Origin: Tritonibacter mobilis
GTDB taxonomy: Bacteria; Pseudomonadota; Alphaproteobacteria; Rhodobacterales; Rhodobacteraceae
Direction: 5' to 3'
Length of the DNA stretch: 64,000 nt
NCBI RefSeq assembly: GCF_001681715.1
Contig: NZ_LNWY01000014.1
Location: forward strand, 186,001 to 250,000
Part shown: one piece after another, positions 55,741 to 64,000 of the stretch
Layout: each line of letters opens with the position of its first letter
How positions within the stretch are numbered: position 1 is the stretch's first letter
Position numbers and translations under genes: made by a program
The notes under the pieces: generated by a model
What the model was told of the DNA's origin: nothing
Databases searched by the model: none
What the model saw: only the letters and a program-made list of their open reading frames with translations

Positions 55741-56550
55741 TCAGGCCGCTTCAAAAGTGATTTCTCGTCGCAAGAACTGCGTCGCGCGGCTGCTGACACG
55801 TCCGGCATTCCCGGTGGTCAGATAGCCTGCGGCACCGCCACCGATCATCTCGGGACGACGCTCCAGATAATGCGCGAGGCTGTCGGCCACCAGACGGCCC
55901 TGGCTGAACACCTGCACATCCGGCCCCAGCGCCTTTTGAAAGATGTCCTCCATCAGCGGATAATGGGTGCAGCCCAGAATCGCCGCCTCGGGACGGGGCA
56001 TCTTGCGCAACAGCGCGTCGACGTGGCTTTTGACCAGCGCCTCAGCGAGGATCATGTCGCCGTCCTCGATGGCATCCACGACGCCACCACAGGCCTGCGC
56101 TTCGACGTCGACGCCGATGGCGCGGAACGCCAGCTCGCGCTGGAACGCGCGGCTTGCCACGGTGGCGGGGGTTGCAAACAGCGCCACATGTTTCACGGCC
56201 ACCTCACGCGGGGGCGAATTGTCGCCCCACTGGCGTTCGGTCAGCGCCTCGATCAAGGGCACAAACACGCCAAGCACCCGCTTGCCCTCGGGCACGCCGG
56301 CCTCTTGCATCCGCCGCAGGGCCGCCGCCGAGGCGGTGTTGCAGGCAAGGATCACCAGATTGCAACCGCGATCCCACATGTCATGCACGGCCTTGTGGGT
56401 CAGCTGATAGATATCTTCGGCATCGCGCACCCCATAAGGCGCGTGGCTGTTGTCGCCATAGTAGAGGAAATCCACGTCCGGCAGGCGCTTTTGCGCCGCA
56501 TCCAGAACCGTGAGACCACCTAGACCGGAATCAAAAATACCAACTGCCAT
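55741..56550 (-). CDS. murI: Glutamate racemase
   Basis: A 269-residue enzyme producing D-glutamate for peptidoglycan. Active-site segments are [23 protein letters not shown] and [14 protein letters not shown] (first Cys, about residue 73), with [13 protein letters not shown] (second Cys, about residue 187). Complete and likely monocistronic. It precedes an acyltransferase gene in reverse order on the same strand. Confidence 0.96.
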   Translation of the reverse strand: MAVGIFDSGLGGLTVLDAAQKRLPDVDFLYYGDNSHAPYGVRDAEDIYQLTHKAVHDMWDRGCNLVILACNTASAAALRRMQEAGVPEGKRVLGVFVPLIEALTERQWGDNSPPREVAVKHVALFATPATVASRAFQRELAFRAIGVDVEAQACGGVVDAIEDGDMILAEALVKSHVDALLRKMPRPEAAILGCTHYPLMEDIFQKALGPDVQVFSQGRLVADSLAHYLERRPEMIGGGAAGYLTTGNAGRVSSRATQFLRREITFEAA

Positions 56551-56580
56551 GTCACACTGCCTTTGGGTGTGCGGACCCGT

Positions 56581-57459
56581 TCAGGCCCGGTGTTTTTCTT
56601 CGAACTCAAACCCGTAGTCATAGGATTTGAGCGGTGTTGGAGACAGCTCATACGTGGCTTTGCGCAGGAAATCCATCATTGCTTTGGAGTCCTTGGCCAG
56701 CGGGTCCAACACATCACGGCCAATCGGGTCGCCGACTACCACCCGGACCGGGGTGCCAACGCGCTTTCGAAACTCCTTGATCAGAAGCCCCATACGCAGC
56801 GTGTAATGCAGATGCGAGGCAATCTGGAACAGCCGCGAGGTATGGCCGTCAAAATACAAAGGCACCACAACCGCATCGGATTTGGCAACCATCCGCGCGG
56901 TAAAGCCGCGCCAGCCCGGATCCATCGGGTGGGCAAAGGGTTTGGACGCCGTAGAGACTGTGCCGCCCGGAAAGATTCCAATCGCGCCACCCTGCCCCAG
57001 ATACTCCAGCGCGTCCTTGCGGGTCTGCAGATTGACCTTCATCGCCTCTTTGGTTTCGGCAAAATCGATCGGCAGGATCGCTTTGTTCAGATCCTCAGCC
57101 TTGCGAAACACCTGATGCGCCAGAATGCGAAAATCGCCCCGCGTGCGCGACAGGATATGCCCCATCATCAGCCCATCAAGGATACCGTAGGGGTGGTTTG
57201 CAATCAGGATCACCGCCCTGTCGCGCGGGATATTGTCGAGACTGCCACCCACCACATCAAGGCTGAGACCGTAGCGTTCGACGATCACGTCCCAAAAACT
57301 GCGCCCCGAGGCCACCTCAGAATCATAACCCTTGGCGCGCTTTATCAGCCGCAAACGACCGGTGGTGTTTTCCATCAGTCGGATCATGATCCGACCCGGC
57401 CGCGTCTCGGCGGAGTGGGAATACGAGATATCGCGCGCGATATGGCGACGCTCAAGCAT
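56581..57459 (-). CDS. Lysophospholipid-type acyltransferase
   Basis: A 292-residue glycerolipid acyltransferase-like enzyme. The NHx4D motif is ANHPYGILDGLMMG (about residue 92), and IGIFPGGTVSTASKPF is the acyl-acceptor binding motif. A weak hydrophobic N-terminal region suggests peripheral membrane association. It may acylate lysophosphatidate or a roseobacter aminolipid, but the acceptor cannot be read from sequence. Confidence 0.85.
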   Translation of the reverse strand: MLERRHIARDISYSHSAETRPGRIMIRLMENTTGRLRLIKRAKGYDSEVASGRSFWDVIVERYGLSLDVVGGSLDNIPRDRAVILIANHPYGILDGLMMGHILSRTRGDFRILAHQVFRKAEDLNKAILPIDFAETKEAMKVNLQTRKDALEYLGQGGAIGIFPGGTVSTASKPFAHPMDPGWRGFTARMVAKSDAVVVPLYFDGHTSRLFQIASHLHYTLRMGLLIKEFRKRVGTPVRVVVGDPIGRDVLDPLAKDSKAMMDFLRKATYELSPTPLKSYDYGFEFEEKHRA

Positions 57460-57598
57460 GTCTTTGTGATCTCCGTAAAGACAAGAATATTACGCCTGAA
57501 TGACAGGCCTCAGCCTGCCTAAGGCTGGGCGCGCATTTAGCCCAGCCTTGGTAACACATTCATGACATTCGCTCAAAACCTGAGTGGCGTATCCTGCC

Positions 57599-60500
57599 TT
57601 ATTCAGCGGCTGATTTTAGTGCATCTGGCCCCTGTTTGAGCGCGATCAGCAATTCCTCGCGCCGTTTGGCGGCTTGCTGTTCGCTCTTTCGCTTTACAGG
57701 GCCAAAGCCGCGGATCTGTAGCGGCAGCTCTGCCAAGGCGACAAGCGCGTCCCTATCGACCCTCTCAGCCTTGGGCAGCCACGCTTTCATGTCGGCCTCA
57801 TATTGCTTGATGAGTGCGCGCTCCATCTTGCGCTCGGCTGTGTAGCCAAAGGGATCAAGCGGCGTGCCGCGCAGGGACTTAAGCTTGGCGAGGATACGGA
57901 ACAGCCGCTCCGTGCTTGGGCCAAATTTGCGCTTCTTGGGGCGACCACTGGCATCCTTGCCACCCAAGATAGGCGGTGCGAGATTGTAGGAAATCTTCAA
58001 ATCGCCCTCAAACTCCGCTTCGGCTTTTTCCCGACTGCTCAGCAAAAGTCGCGCAACCTCATACTCGTCCTTATAGGTCAGGAGTTTGTGATAACCCTTT
58101 GCTACAGCTTCCTTTAGCCGCACATCAGAGATACCGCTCAGCAGCTTGTCGTAGCGTTTCACCAACCGCTTGCCTTGGTATTCCACCAAGCGTGCGCGGC
58201 GATAGGCGATCTTATCATCAAGCGATTTTGGCAGTTGCACCACGCTGGGCGTCAAGAGGCGTGCAGCATCCTCCGGATAAAGCACCGCCCAGCGACCAAT
58301 ATCAAAGGCACGCAGGTTTTTCTCAACCGCCGCACCGTTAAGTTCAATGGCCTGCTTGATCGCATCAAAGCTCACCGGGATCAGACCCCGCTGCCACGCC
58401 GCGCCAAAGACCATCATGTTGGAGAAAATCGAATCTCCCATGCTGACACGCGCCAATTCCGATGCATCGAACAGGTCCACCCGGTCCCGCAATCGTGCCT
58501 GAAGGGCGACCTGCAACCTATCGCTTGGCAAGGAGAAATCGGTATTTCGGGTGAATTCCCCGGTGATGATTTCATGGCTGTTGACCACCGCACCGGTGCG
58601 CCCGGTGGAGGTCAGGCCAAGGGTCTTGGCCCCCGCGCTCACCACCAGATCACCGCCGATCAGCGCATGCGCCTCGCCGGTGGCCACGCGGATGGCGCTG
58701 ATGTCTTCGGGACGGTTGGCGAGGCGGCAATGGATATGCACTGCGCCACCCTTCTGGGCGAGCCCCGCCATTTCCATCATGCCCGCACCCTTGCCGTCAA
58801 TCTGCGCCGCCTGCGCCAGCACTGCGCCGATGGTTACCACGCCAGTGCCACCAACGCCGGTGATGACGACGTTATGGGTGCCATGGATTTCGGGCAGTTG
58901 CGGCTCGGGCAGATCCGGCAGCTCCAGACTGGCGGTTGCGCTCTTCTTGATCTTGGCGCCCTCAATACTGAGGAACGACGGGCAAAACCCGTTGAAGCAA
59001 GAGAAATCCTTGTTGCAGCTGGATTGATCAATCGCCCGTTTGCGGCCCAGTTCAGTCTCTTTTGGCACGATGGAGACGCAGTTGGATTGCACGCCGCAAT
59101 CGCCGCAGCCCTCGCAGACGTCAGAGTTGATGAACACCCGTTGATCCGGGTCCGGGAACAGGCCCTTTTTGCGGCGGCGACGTTTTTCTGCGGCGCAGGT
59201 CTGGATGTAGATAATCGCCGAAACGCCCTCCACATCCTCAAACTCACGCTGAACCTTCATCAGGTCCGCTCGTTCATGCATCCGCATGCCGCTTGGGAAC
59301 AGCTTGGCGTCCACGTCTTCTTTTTCGTCATAGACCACGGCAATGGTCTTCACCCCCATCGCGGTCAATTCATGCGCGATCTGGTGTGCCGTGAGGCCCC
59401 CTTCGGCTTGCTGGCCGCCGGTCATCGCCACCGCATCATTATAGAGGATCTTATAGGTGATATTTGTGCCTTCAGCGAGTGCTGCGCGGATCGCCATCAC
59501 CCCAGAGTGGTTGTAAGTTCCGTCGCCAAGGTTCTGAAACACATGGTTTCTTTTGGAAAACGGCGCCTCACCAATCCAGTTGGCACCCTCACCGCCCATA
59601 TGGGTAAAGCCCACGGTTTCGCGGTCCATCCACTGCACCATAAAATGACAGCCGATGCCCGCATAAGCGCGCGAGCCTTCAGGCAGTTTGGTGGAGGAGT
59701 TATGCGGACAGCCGGAACAGAAATACGGCAGACGCGCGGCGATTTCCTCGGCATTGTCAGCCCGTCTCGCATCATCGAGCTGCGCCAGACCCGCGCGGAT
59801 CGCCTCGGCGTCGCGGCCTTCTTCGATCAGGATATTGCCCAGTTTTTCGGCAATCATGATCGGATCGAGCGCGTATTTTGTTGGAAACAGCTCCTCGCGG
59901 TGCATGGTACCCGCACCGCCCTTGTACCAGCCATAAACCCGGCGGCCGCGCCGGTCGTCAAAGATGGCTTCCTTGATCTGGATCTCGATCAGCTTGCGCT
60001 TTTCCTCGACCACCACGATCAGGTCCAACCCCTCAGCCCAAGCGTTAAAGCCCTTCATATCCATCGGCCATGTCTGACCCACTTTATACGTGGTGATGCC
60101 CAGACGCTCGGCCATGTTTTCATCGATATTCAAAAGGCTTAGCGCATGAACCAAATCCAGCCAGTTCTTACCGGCGGCGACAAAACCAATCTTGGCACCG
60201 GGTTTACCCCAGACCCGTTTGTCCATCTTATTGGCGTGGCTGAAGGCCTCAGCCGCGAACCGTTTATGGTCGATAATACGGTCTTCCTGACGAAAGCGGT
60301 CATCGTCAAGGCGGATGTTCAAACCATCGGCGGGCAGGTCGATGTCCGGTGTCTTCAGCGCAATCCGGTTCGGATCGCCATCCACCACGGACGTGACCTC
60401 AATCGTATCCTTCATCGTCTTGAGGCCAACCCATAGGCCGGAAAACCGTGATAAAGCATAACCATAGATGCCGTAGTCCAGAATTTCTTGTACACCTGCG

Positions 60501-61018
60501 GGGCTGACAATCGGCAGGTAGCAATCCAGCAAGGACCATTCGGATTGATGCAACACGGTGGAGCTTTCACCGGTGTGGTCGTCGCCCATGGCAACCAATA
60601 CGCCGCCGTGTTTCGATGACCCCGCCATATTGGCATGGCGCAGCGCATCGCCTGAGCGGTCGACCCCCGGCCCCTTGCCGTACCACAGACCAAAGACGCC
60701 GTCGTATTTGCCCTCACCGCGGATTTCCGCCTGCTGCGCCCCCCAGAGCGCGGTGACGGCAAGATCCTCGTTCAGACCGTATTGGAACGTCACGTCAGAT
60801 TGCGTCAGCAGTTTCTCTGCGCGCTTCATGTGCATATCCACCGCACCAAGCGGCGAGCCGCGATACCCGGTGACCAAACCAGCCGTGTTCAGCCCCGCAG
60901 CCACATCACGGGCCTTTTGCATCAACATCAAACGCACCAGCGCCTGAGTCCCGTTTAGCAAAATTGGCGTCTTTTCCAGATCATAACGGTCATTGAGCGA
61001 GATCTTTTGCGTGCTCAT
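57599..61018 (-). CDS. Indolepyruvate ferredoxin oxidoreductase (fused subunits)
   Basis: A 1139-residue fused 2-oxoacid oxidoreductase. Its N-terminal TPP-enzyme region includes GYRGSPLGAVDMHM. The thiamine-binding core (HMGGEGANWIGEAPF, about 480) contains NLGDGTYNHSG. A ferredoxin-like cluster follows (CEGCGDCGVQSNC, about 645), then a C-terminal gamma domain (GVGGTGVVTIGAVLAQAA, about 730). It decarboxylates aryl-pyruvates from aromatic amino acid breakdown to acyl-CoA. The ATG at 61018 has GAGGAGG upstream. A LysR gene is divergent. Confidence 0.93.
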   Translation of the reverse strand: MSTQKISLNDRYDLEKTPILLNGTQALVRLMLMQKARDVAAGLNTAGLVTGYRGSPLGAVDMHMKRAEKLLTQSDVTFQYGLNEDLAVTALWGAQQAEIRGEGKYDGVFGLWYGKGPGVDRSGDALRHANMAGSSKHGGVLVAMGDDHTGESSTVLHQSEWSLLDCYLPIVSPAGVQEILDYGIYGYALSRFSGLWVGLKTMKDTIEVTSVVDGDPNRIALKTPDIDLPADGLNIRLDDDRFRQEDRIIDHKRFAAEAFSHANKMDKRVWGKPGAKIGFVAAGKNWLDLVHALSLLNIDENMAERLGITTYKVGQTWPMDMKGFNAWAEGLDLIVVVEEKRKLIEIQIKEAIFDDRRGRRVYGWYKGGAGTMHREELFPTKYALDPIMIAEKLGNILIEEGRDAEAIRAGLAQLDDARRADNAEEIAARLPYFCSGCPHNSSTKLPEGSRAYAGIGCHFMVQWMDRETVGFTHMGGEGANWIGEAPFSKRNHVFQNLGDGTYNHSGVMAIRAALAEGTNITYKILYNDAVAMTGGQQAEGGLTAHQIAHELTAMGVKTIAVVYDEKEDVDAKLFPSGMRMHERADLMKVQREFEDVEGVSAIIYIQTCAAEKRRRRKKGLFPDPDQRVFINSDVCEGCGDCGVQSNCVSIVPKETELGRKRAIDQSSCNKDFSCFNGFCPSFLSIEGAKIKKSATASLELPDLPEPQLPEIHGTHNVVITGVGGTGVVTIGAVLAQAAQIDGKGAGMMEMAGLAQKGGAVHIHCRLANRPEDISAIRVATGEAHALIGGDLVVSAGAKTLGLTSTGRTGAVVNSHEIITGEFTRNTDFSLPSDRLQVALQARLRDRVDLFDASELARVSMGDSIFSNMMVFGAAWQRGLIPVSFDAIKQAIELNGAAVEKNLRAFDIGRWAVLYPEDAARLLTPSVVQLPKSLDDKIAYRRARLVEYQGKRLVKRYDKLLSGISDVRLKEAVAKGYHKLLTYKDEYEVARLLLSSREKAEAEFEGDLKISYNLAPPILGGKDASGRPKKRKFGPSTERLFRILAKLKSLRGTPLDPFGYTAERKMERALIKQYEADMKAWLPKAERVDRDALVALAELPLQIRGFGPVKRKSEQQAAKRREELLIALKQGPDALKSAAE

Positions 61019-61186
61019 CCGGTCCTCCTCAACCATGACTTGCTAGCATTTTGACCAGATAATAGGTCATAAGTGCTGACCTGTATATCAGATTGTTTAA
61101 AGTTTCGGTGTCAGACTCCGGTAAGGTTTGAAACTTAGCCTCATCATCATGTAGTTTGAGGCAAAGAGGCAGAAAGAGTAAAAACA

Positions 61187-62092
61187 ATGGATTGGGACAA
61201 GCTCAGGATCTTTCACGCGGTTGCGGACGCAGGCAGTCTGACCCATGCGGGCGACCGGCTAAATCTGTCCCAATCTGCCGTTTCTCGGCAAATTCGGGGC
61301 CTTGAGGAGAGTTTGAACGCAACTCTCTTTCACAGACACGCCCGCGGGTTGATTCTGACCGAGCAGGGTGAACTGCTGTTTGACGCCACCAAAACGATGG
61401 CAAAACGTCTGGAAACCGCCTCCGCACGGATTCGCGACAGCGAAGAAGGCGTGTTTGGCGAATTGCGCGTGACCACCACCACGGGCTTTGGCACATTGTG
61501 GCTCGCACCACGGCTGATCAAACTCTATGAACAATACCCCAACCTCAAGATCGACCTGATGCTCGAGGAACGGGTGCTCGACCTGCCGATGCGCGAAGCC
61601 GATGTCGCCATCCGTATGAAAGAGCCAAGCCAGGCCGACCTGATCCGCAAACGGCTGATGACCGTTCAGATGCGCCTTTATGCGTCGCGCGGCTATATTG
61701 ATAAATTCGGCTGGCCGGAAACCATCGAGGAAATCTGCGACCACCGCCTGATCTGTCAGAGTCTGCGGTCCGCGCAAGTTGGGTCCGCTGCGGTCATGGT
61801 GCAAAAGCTGATGACGCATAACCCAAAATCCATGCTCACGGTGAACAACTACTTCGGCGTGTTGCAGGGGGTGTTGCAGGATCTTGGGATCGGGGTGTTG
61901 CCAGACTATGTGACAGAGGATTTCCCCGATCTGGTGCAGGTCCTGCCCAATGAGGATACCAATGGCGTGCCCGTCTATCTCGCCTACCCAGAAGAGTTGC
62001 GCCATTCGCAGCGGGTTTCCGCCTTCCGTGATTTTGTGCAGAACGAGATCATCGCCCACCGTAAGCACATGAAAGAACTGGGTAAAATATAA
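61187..62092 (+). CDS. LysR-family transcriptional regulator
   Basis: A 301-residue LysR regulator. The winged HTH is LRIFHAVADAGSLTHAGDRL then SQSAVSRQIRGLEESL (residues 5-50), followed by a LysR substrate-binding domain of two alpha/beta lobes (YASRGYIDKFG). It is divergent from the indolepyruvate oxidoreductase gene, with 168 bases between their starts, and therefore probably controls it. The effector is unknown. Confidence 0.93.
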   Translation: MDWDKLRIFHAVADAGSLTHAGDRLNLSQSAVSRQIRGLEESLNATLFHRHARGLILTEQGELLFDATKTMAKRLETASARIRDSEEGVFGELRVTTTTGFGTLWLAPRLIKLYEQYPNLKIDLMLEERVLDLPMREADVAIRMKEPSQADLIRKRLMTVQMRLYASRGYIDKFGWPETIEEICDHRLICQSLRSAQVGSAAVMVQKLMTHNPKSMLTVNNYFGVLQGVLQDLGIGVLPDYVTEDFPDLVQVLPNEDTNGVPVYLAYPEELRHSQRVSAFRDFVQNEIIAHRKHMKELGKI

Positions 62093-62189
62093 CTCTCAGC
62101 TGCATTATATGCGTGGCGCGCAAAAGCTATGCATATAGTGCATGGCAGGCTTGAGTTAACATGTGTTTCAAAACACTTGCGGCAGCGCA

Positions 62190-62287
62190 GCAGGCACCCT
62201 AAATGACCCTCATGGAGACGCGGCAAGCGCCGCACTTCATACCTCCCTGTTGGACTACGGCCGAGCTTAGTGCTCGGCCTTTTTTTT
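62190..62287 (+). ncRNA. Candidate small RNA with CCUCCC motif
   Basis: The segment has an RNA-like layout. A GCGGC-AAGC-GCCGC hairpin (around 62220-62233) is followed by a single-stranded ACTTCATACCTCCCTGTTGGACTA region containing CCUCCC, an anti-Shine-Dalgarno-like motif. A perfect terminator hairpin then follows (GGCCGAGC / GCTCGGCC, 62259-62279) with eight Ts. No ORF is present. CCUCC-containing small RNAs of this kind occur in alphaproteobacteria and pair with ribosome binding sites. The 5' end is inferred, and it could instead be only the LysR gene's untranslated tail. Confidence 0.45.
62259..62287 (+). terminator. Strong rho-independent terminator
   Basis: A perfect 8-bp GC-rich stem (GGCCGAGC / GCTCGGCC) with loop TTAGT and a run of eight Ts ends whatever is transcribed rightward here, the candidate small RNA and possibly the LysR gene. 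Confidence 0.95.
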
Positions 62288-62563
62288 GGCCCTTTGTCTG
62301 CCGCCTGTTTGACCAGAGCATGTGACGACTGCGTGGCTTTTGTCCTTGTTTGTCGTGCGCGCACGGTCTGCGCCAGACAAAAACGCCAACCTCGCAGGAA
62401 TTGCAGAACGACACAGGCGCGATGCCCTATGTTCAGGCAAGCGGTGCAGGATTTGCCCAAGGAACGGGCATTTTCTGCACGTCGATGATGCCCCCTTCCC
62501 CCGCCGCGGGCGTTGCTCTAAAAGGCCGACAACATGAAGCGACCCGGGGGGCCATCTAGCGCC

Positions 62564-64000
62564 ATGCAGGAACCAGCCATTACGCCTGAAGTGATCGAAA
62601 ACCACGGACTGAAACCCGATGAGTACGATCTGATCCTTGAGATCATTGGCCGCGAGCCGACCTTCACCGAGCTCGGCATTTTCTCCGCCATGTGGAACGA
62701 GCACTGTTCCTATAAATCATCGAAGAAATGGCTGCGTACTCTGCCGACCTCCGGCCCGCAGGTGATCTGTGGCCCCGGTGAAAACGCCGGTATCGTGGAC
62801 ATCGGTGATGGCGACGCGGTCGTCTTCAAGATGGAAAGCCACAACCACCCCTCCTACATCGAGCCCTATCAAGGTGCCGCCACCGGTGTTGGCGGCATTT
62901 TGCGTGATGTCTTCACCATGGGTGCGCGGCCTATCGCGTCGATGAACTCGCTCTCCTTTGGTGAGCCTGCGCATCACAAGACCCGCCAGTTGGTAAACGG
63001 TGTGGTTGAGGGCGTCGGCGGCTACGGCAACTGTTTTGGTGTGCCTTGTGTCGGCGGCGAAGTGCGCTTTCACCCCGCCTACAATGGCAACTGTCTGGTG
63101 AACGCCTTTGCGGCGGGCCTCGTCAAAACCGACATGATCTTCTATTCCGCCGCCTCTGGTGTGGGCATGCCGGTTGTATACCTCGGTGCCAAGACCGGCC
63201 GCGACGGGGTTGGTGGTGCGACCATGGCGTCGGCAGAATTCGACGACACCATCGAGGAAAAGCGCCCCACCGTTCAGGTCGGCGACCCTTTCACCGAAAA
63301 ACGCCTGATGGAAGCGACGCTGGAGCTGATGCAGACCGGTGCCGTGATCTCCATTCAGGACATGGGCGCGGCGGGTCTGACCTGCTCCGCCGTGGAAATG
63401 GGCGACAAGGGTGGCCTTGGCGTGCGACTGGATCTGGAAAAGGTCCCGCAGCGCGAAGTCGATATGACCGCCTACGAGATGATGTTGTCGGAGTCGCAAG
63501 AGCGCATGCTGATGGTGCTGAAGCCCGAGCTTGAGGCCGAAGCCAAAGCCGTCTTTGAGAAATGGGATCTGGATTTTGCCATCGTGGGCGAAACCATTGC
63601 CGAAGACCGCTTCCTCATTATGCACAACGGCGAGGTCAAAGCCGACCTACCGCTGTCAAAACTCTCCTCCTCCGCGCCGGAATACGACCGCCCATGGATT
63701 GAGGTCGAGGCCCCAGAAGCGCTTACGGATGCGGATGTGCCGACCATTGATCCCATCGATGGCCTGAAGGCGCTGATCTCCAGCCCCAACTACGCCGGCA
63801 AACAGTGGGTCTATGAGCAATATGACACCACCGTGATGGGCGACACCGCGCGTCGTCCGGGTCTCGGTGGCGGCATGGTCCGCGTGCATGGCACCGACAA
63901 AAAACTGGCGTTTACCTCTGACGTGACCCCGCGTTACGTCAAGGCGAACCCGATTGAGGGCGGCAAACAGGCGGTGGCTGAGGCCTATCGCAACCTCTGC
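62564..64000 (+). CDS. purL: Phosphoribosylformylglycinamidine synthase subunit PurL (partial)
   Basis: The first 479 codons of purL, running off the right edge. Visible motifs are [15 protein letters not shown] (about residue 45), [14 protein letters not shown] (about 85), [15 protein letters not shown], and [19 protein letters not shown] [15 protein letters not shown] (about 265). PurL makes formylglycinamidine ribotide in purine synthesis with PurS and PurQ. The conserved [16 protein letters not shown] starts at 62564; an in-frame ATG at 62534 with AAAGG upstream could add ten residues. Confidence 0.95.
   Translation, partial: MQEPAITPEVIENHGLKPDEYDLILEIIGREPTFTELGIFSAMWNEHCSYKSSKKWLRTLPTSGPQVICGPGENAGIVDIGDGDAVVFKMESHNHPSYIEPYQGAATGVGGILRDVFTMGARPIASMNSLSFGEPAHHKTRQLVNGVVEGVGGYGNCFGVPCVGGEVRFHPAYNGNCLVNAFAAGLVKTDMIFYSAASGVGMPVVYLGAKTGRDGVGGATMASAEFDDTIEEKRPTVQVGDPFTEKRLMEATLELMQTGAVISIQDMGAAGLTCSAVEMGDKGGLGVRLDLEKVPQREVDMTAYEMMLSESQERMLMVLKPELEAEAKAVFEKWDLDFAIVGETIAEDRFLIMHNGEVKADLPLSKLSSSAPEYDRPWIEVEAPEALTDADVPTIDPIDGLKALISSPNYAGKQWVYEQYDTTVMGDTARRPGLGGGMVRVHGTDKKLAFTSDVTPRYVKANPIEGGKQAVAEAYRNLC

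Larger units (their letters stand above)
62093..62563. other. Gene-free interval between LysR gene and purL
   Basis: About 470 bases with no protein gene that I can support. The first half holds a candidate small RNA ending at a strong terminator (listed separately). A perfect inverted repeat GTGTTTCAAAACAC at 62164-62177 lies upstream of it. The second half should contain the purL promoter and leader. Confidence 0.6.

Noticed and set aside
1-64000. CRISPR array, insertion sequence or rRNA operon
   Set aside because: No regularly spaced repeats, transposase genes with terminal inverted repeats, or rRNA-like sequence were seen.

Overview
The window is a piece of an alphaproteobacterial chromosome, almost certainly from the Rhodobacteraceae (Roseobacter group). 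The evidence is the gene set and order: a GC-rich core with ppiD-trpE next to trpG-trpD-ung-trpC-moaC-moeA-lexA, a class II (B12-dependent) ribonucleotide reductase, an Lrp/arginase/ornithine cyclodeaminase locus, an alphaproteobacterial-type LexA box (GAAC-N7-GAAC), and a holin/endolysin pair of the gene-transfer-agent type. The genus cannot be fixed from the sequence.

Bases 1 to about 8370 are the right-hand end of an integrated element, probably a prophage or phage-derived island. It abuts the 3' end of a tRNA-Leu(CAA) gene at 8371-8456. From the tRNA inward it carries a tyrosine recombinase, an AlpA/excisionase-like protein, several tiny unknown genes, a second DNA sliding clamp (DnaN-like), a C5-methyltransferase-like protein, two small unknown genes, a serine protease of the Clp-fold SDH family, a CI/LexA-type repressor, a divergent Cro-like regulator and unknown genes running off the left edge. 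Four copies of a TTYAC-N5-GTNAA palindrome, in two pairs with 34-35 bp spacing, flank the repressor and the early operon and look like its operators. No virion genes are in view, and the left attachment site lies outside the window.

From 8371 to 64000 the sequence is core chromosome. 8.6-9.7 kb: membrane protein and DsbB-like protein. 9.7-12.3 kb: arginine/ornithine catabolism with a divergent Lrp regulator. 12.3-20.3 kb: HNH nuclease, pseudouridine synthase, esterase, AlkA glycosylase, MFS transporter, a phytoene-synthase-like protein, citramalate synthase and cysteinyl-tRNA synthetase. 20.5-25.1 kb: small exported protein and NrdJ. 25.9-30.6 kb: tRNA-Pro, DUF192, double cold-shock protein, PdxH, FabI, Gpt and an aminotransferase. 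30.7-42.4 kb: PpiD, the trp genes (interrupted by a divergent polysaccharide deacetylase gene on the other strand), uracil-DNA glycosylase, molybdenum-cofactor genes (interrupted by a GIY-YIG nuclease gene) and lexA. 42.5-48.7 kb: ComEC, GltX, citrate synthase and a short RTX-repeat protein. 48.8-57.5 kb: crotonase, a DUF2087 protein, then ccmH, ccmF, holin, endolysin, ccmE and argC in one minus-strand array, followed by murI and an acyltransferase. 57.6-64 kb: indolepyruvate ferredoxin oxidoreductase with a divergent LysR regulator, a possible small RNA, and purL running off the right edge.

The most interesting points are the extra sliding clamp and SDH-type protease on the element, the shared operator pairs, the GTA-type lysis cassette inside the cytochrome c maturation array, the GIY-YIG/DUF4357 gene inside the molybdopterin array, and a candidate small RNA with an exposed CCUCCC motif upstream of purL.
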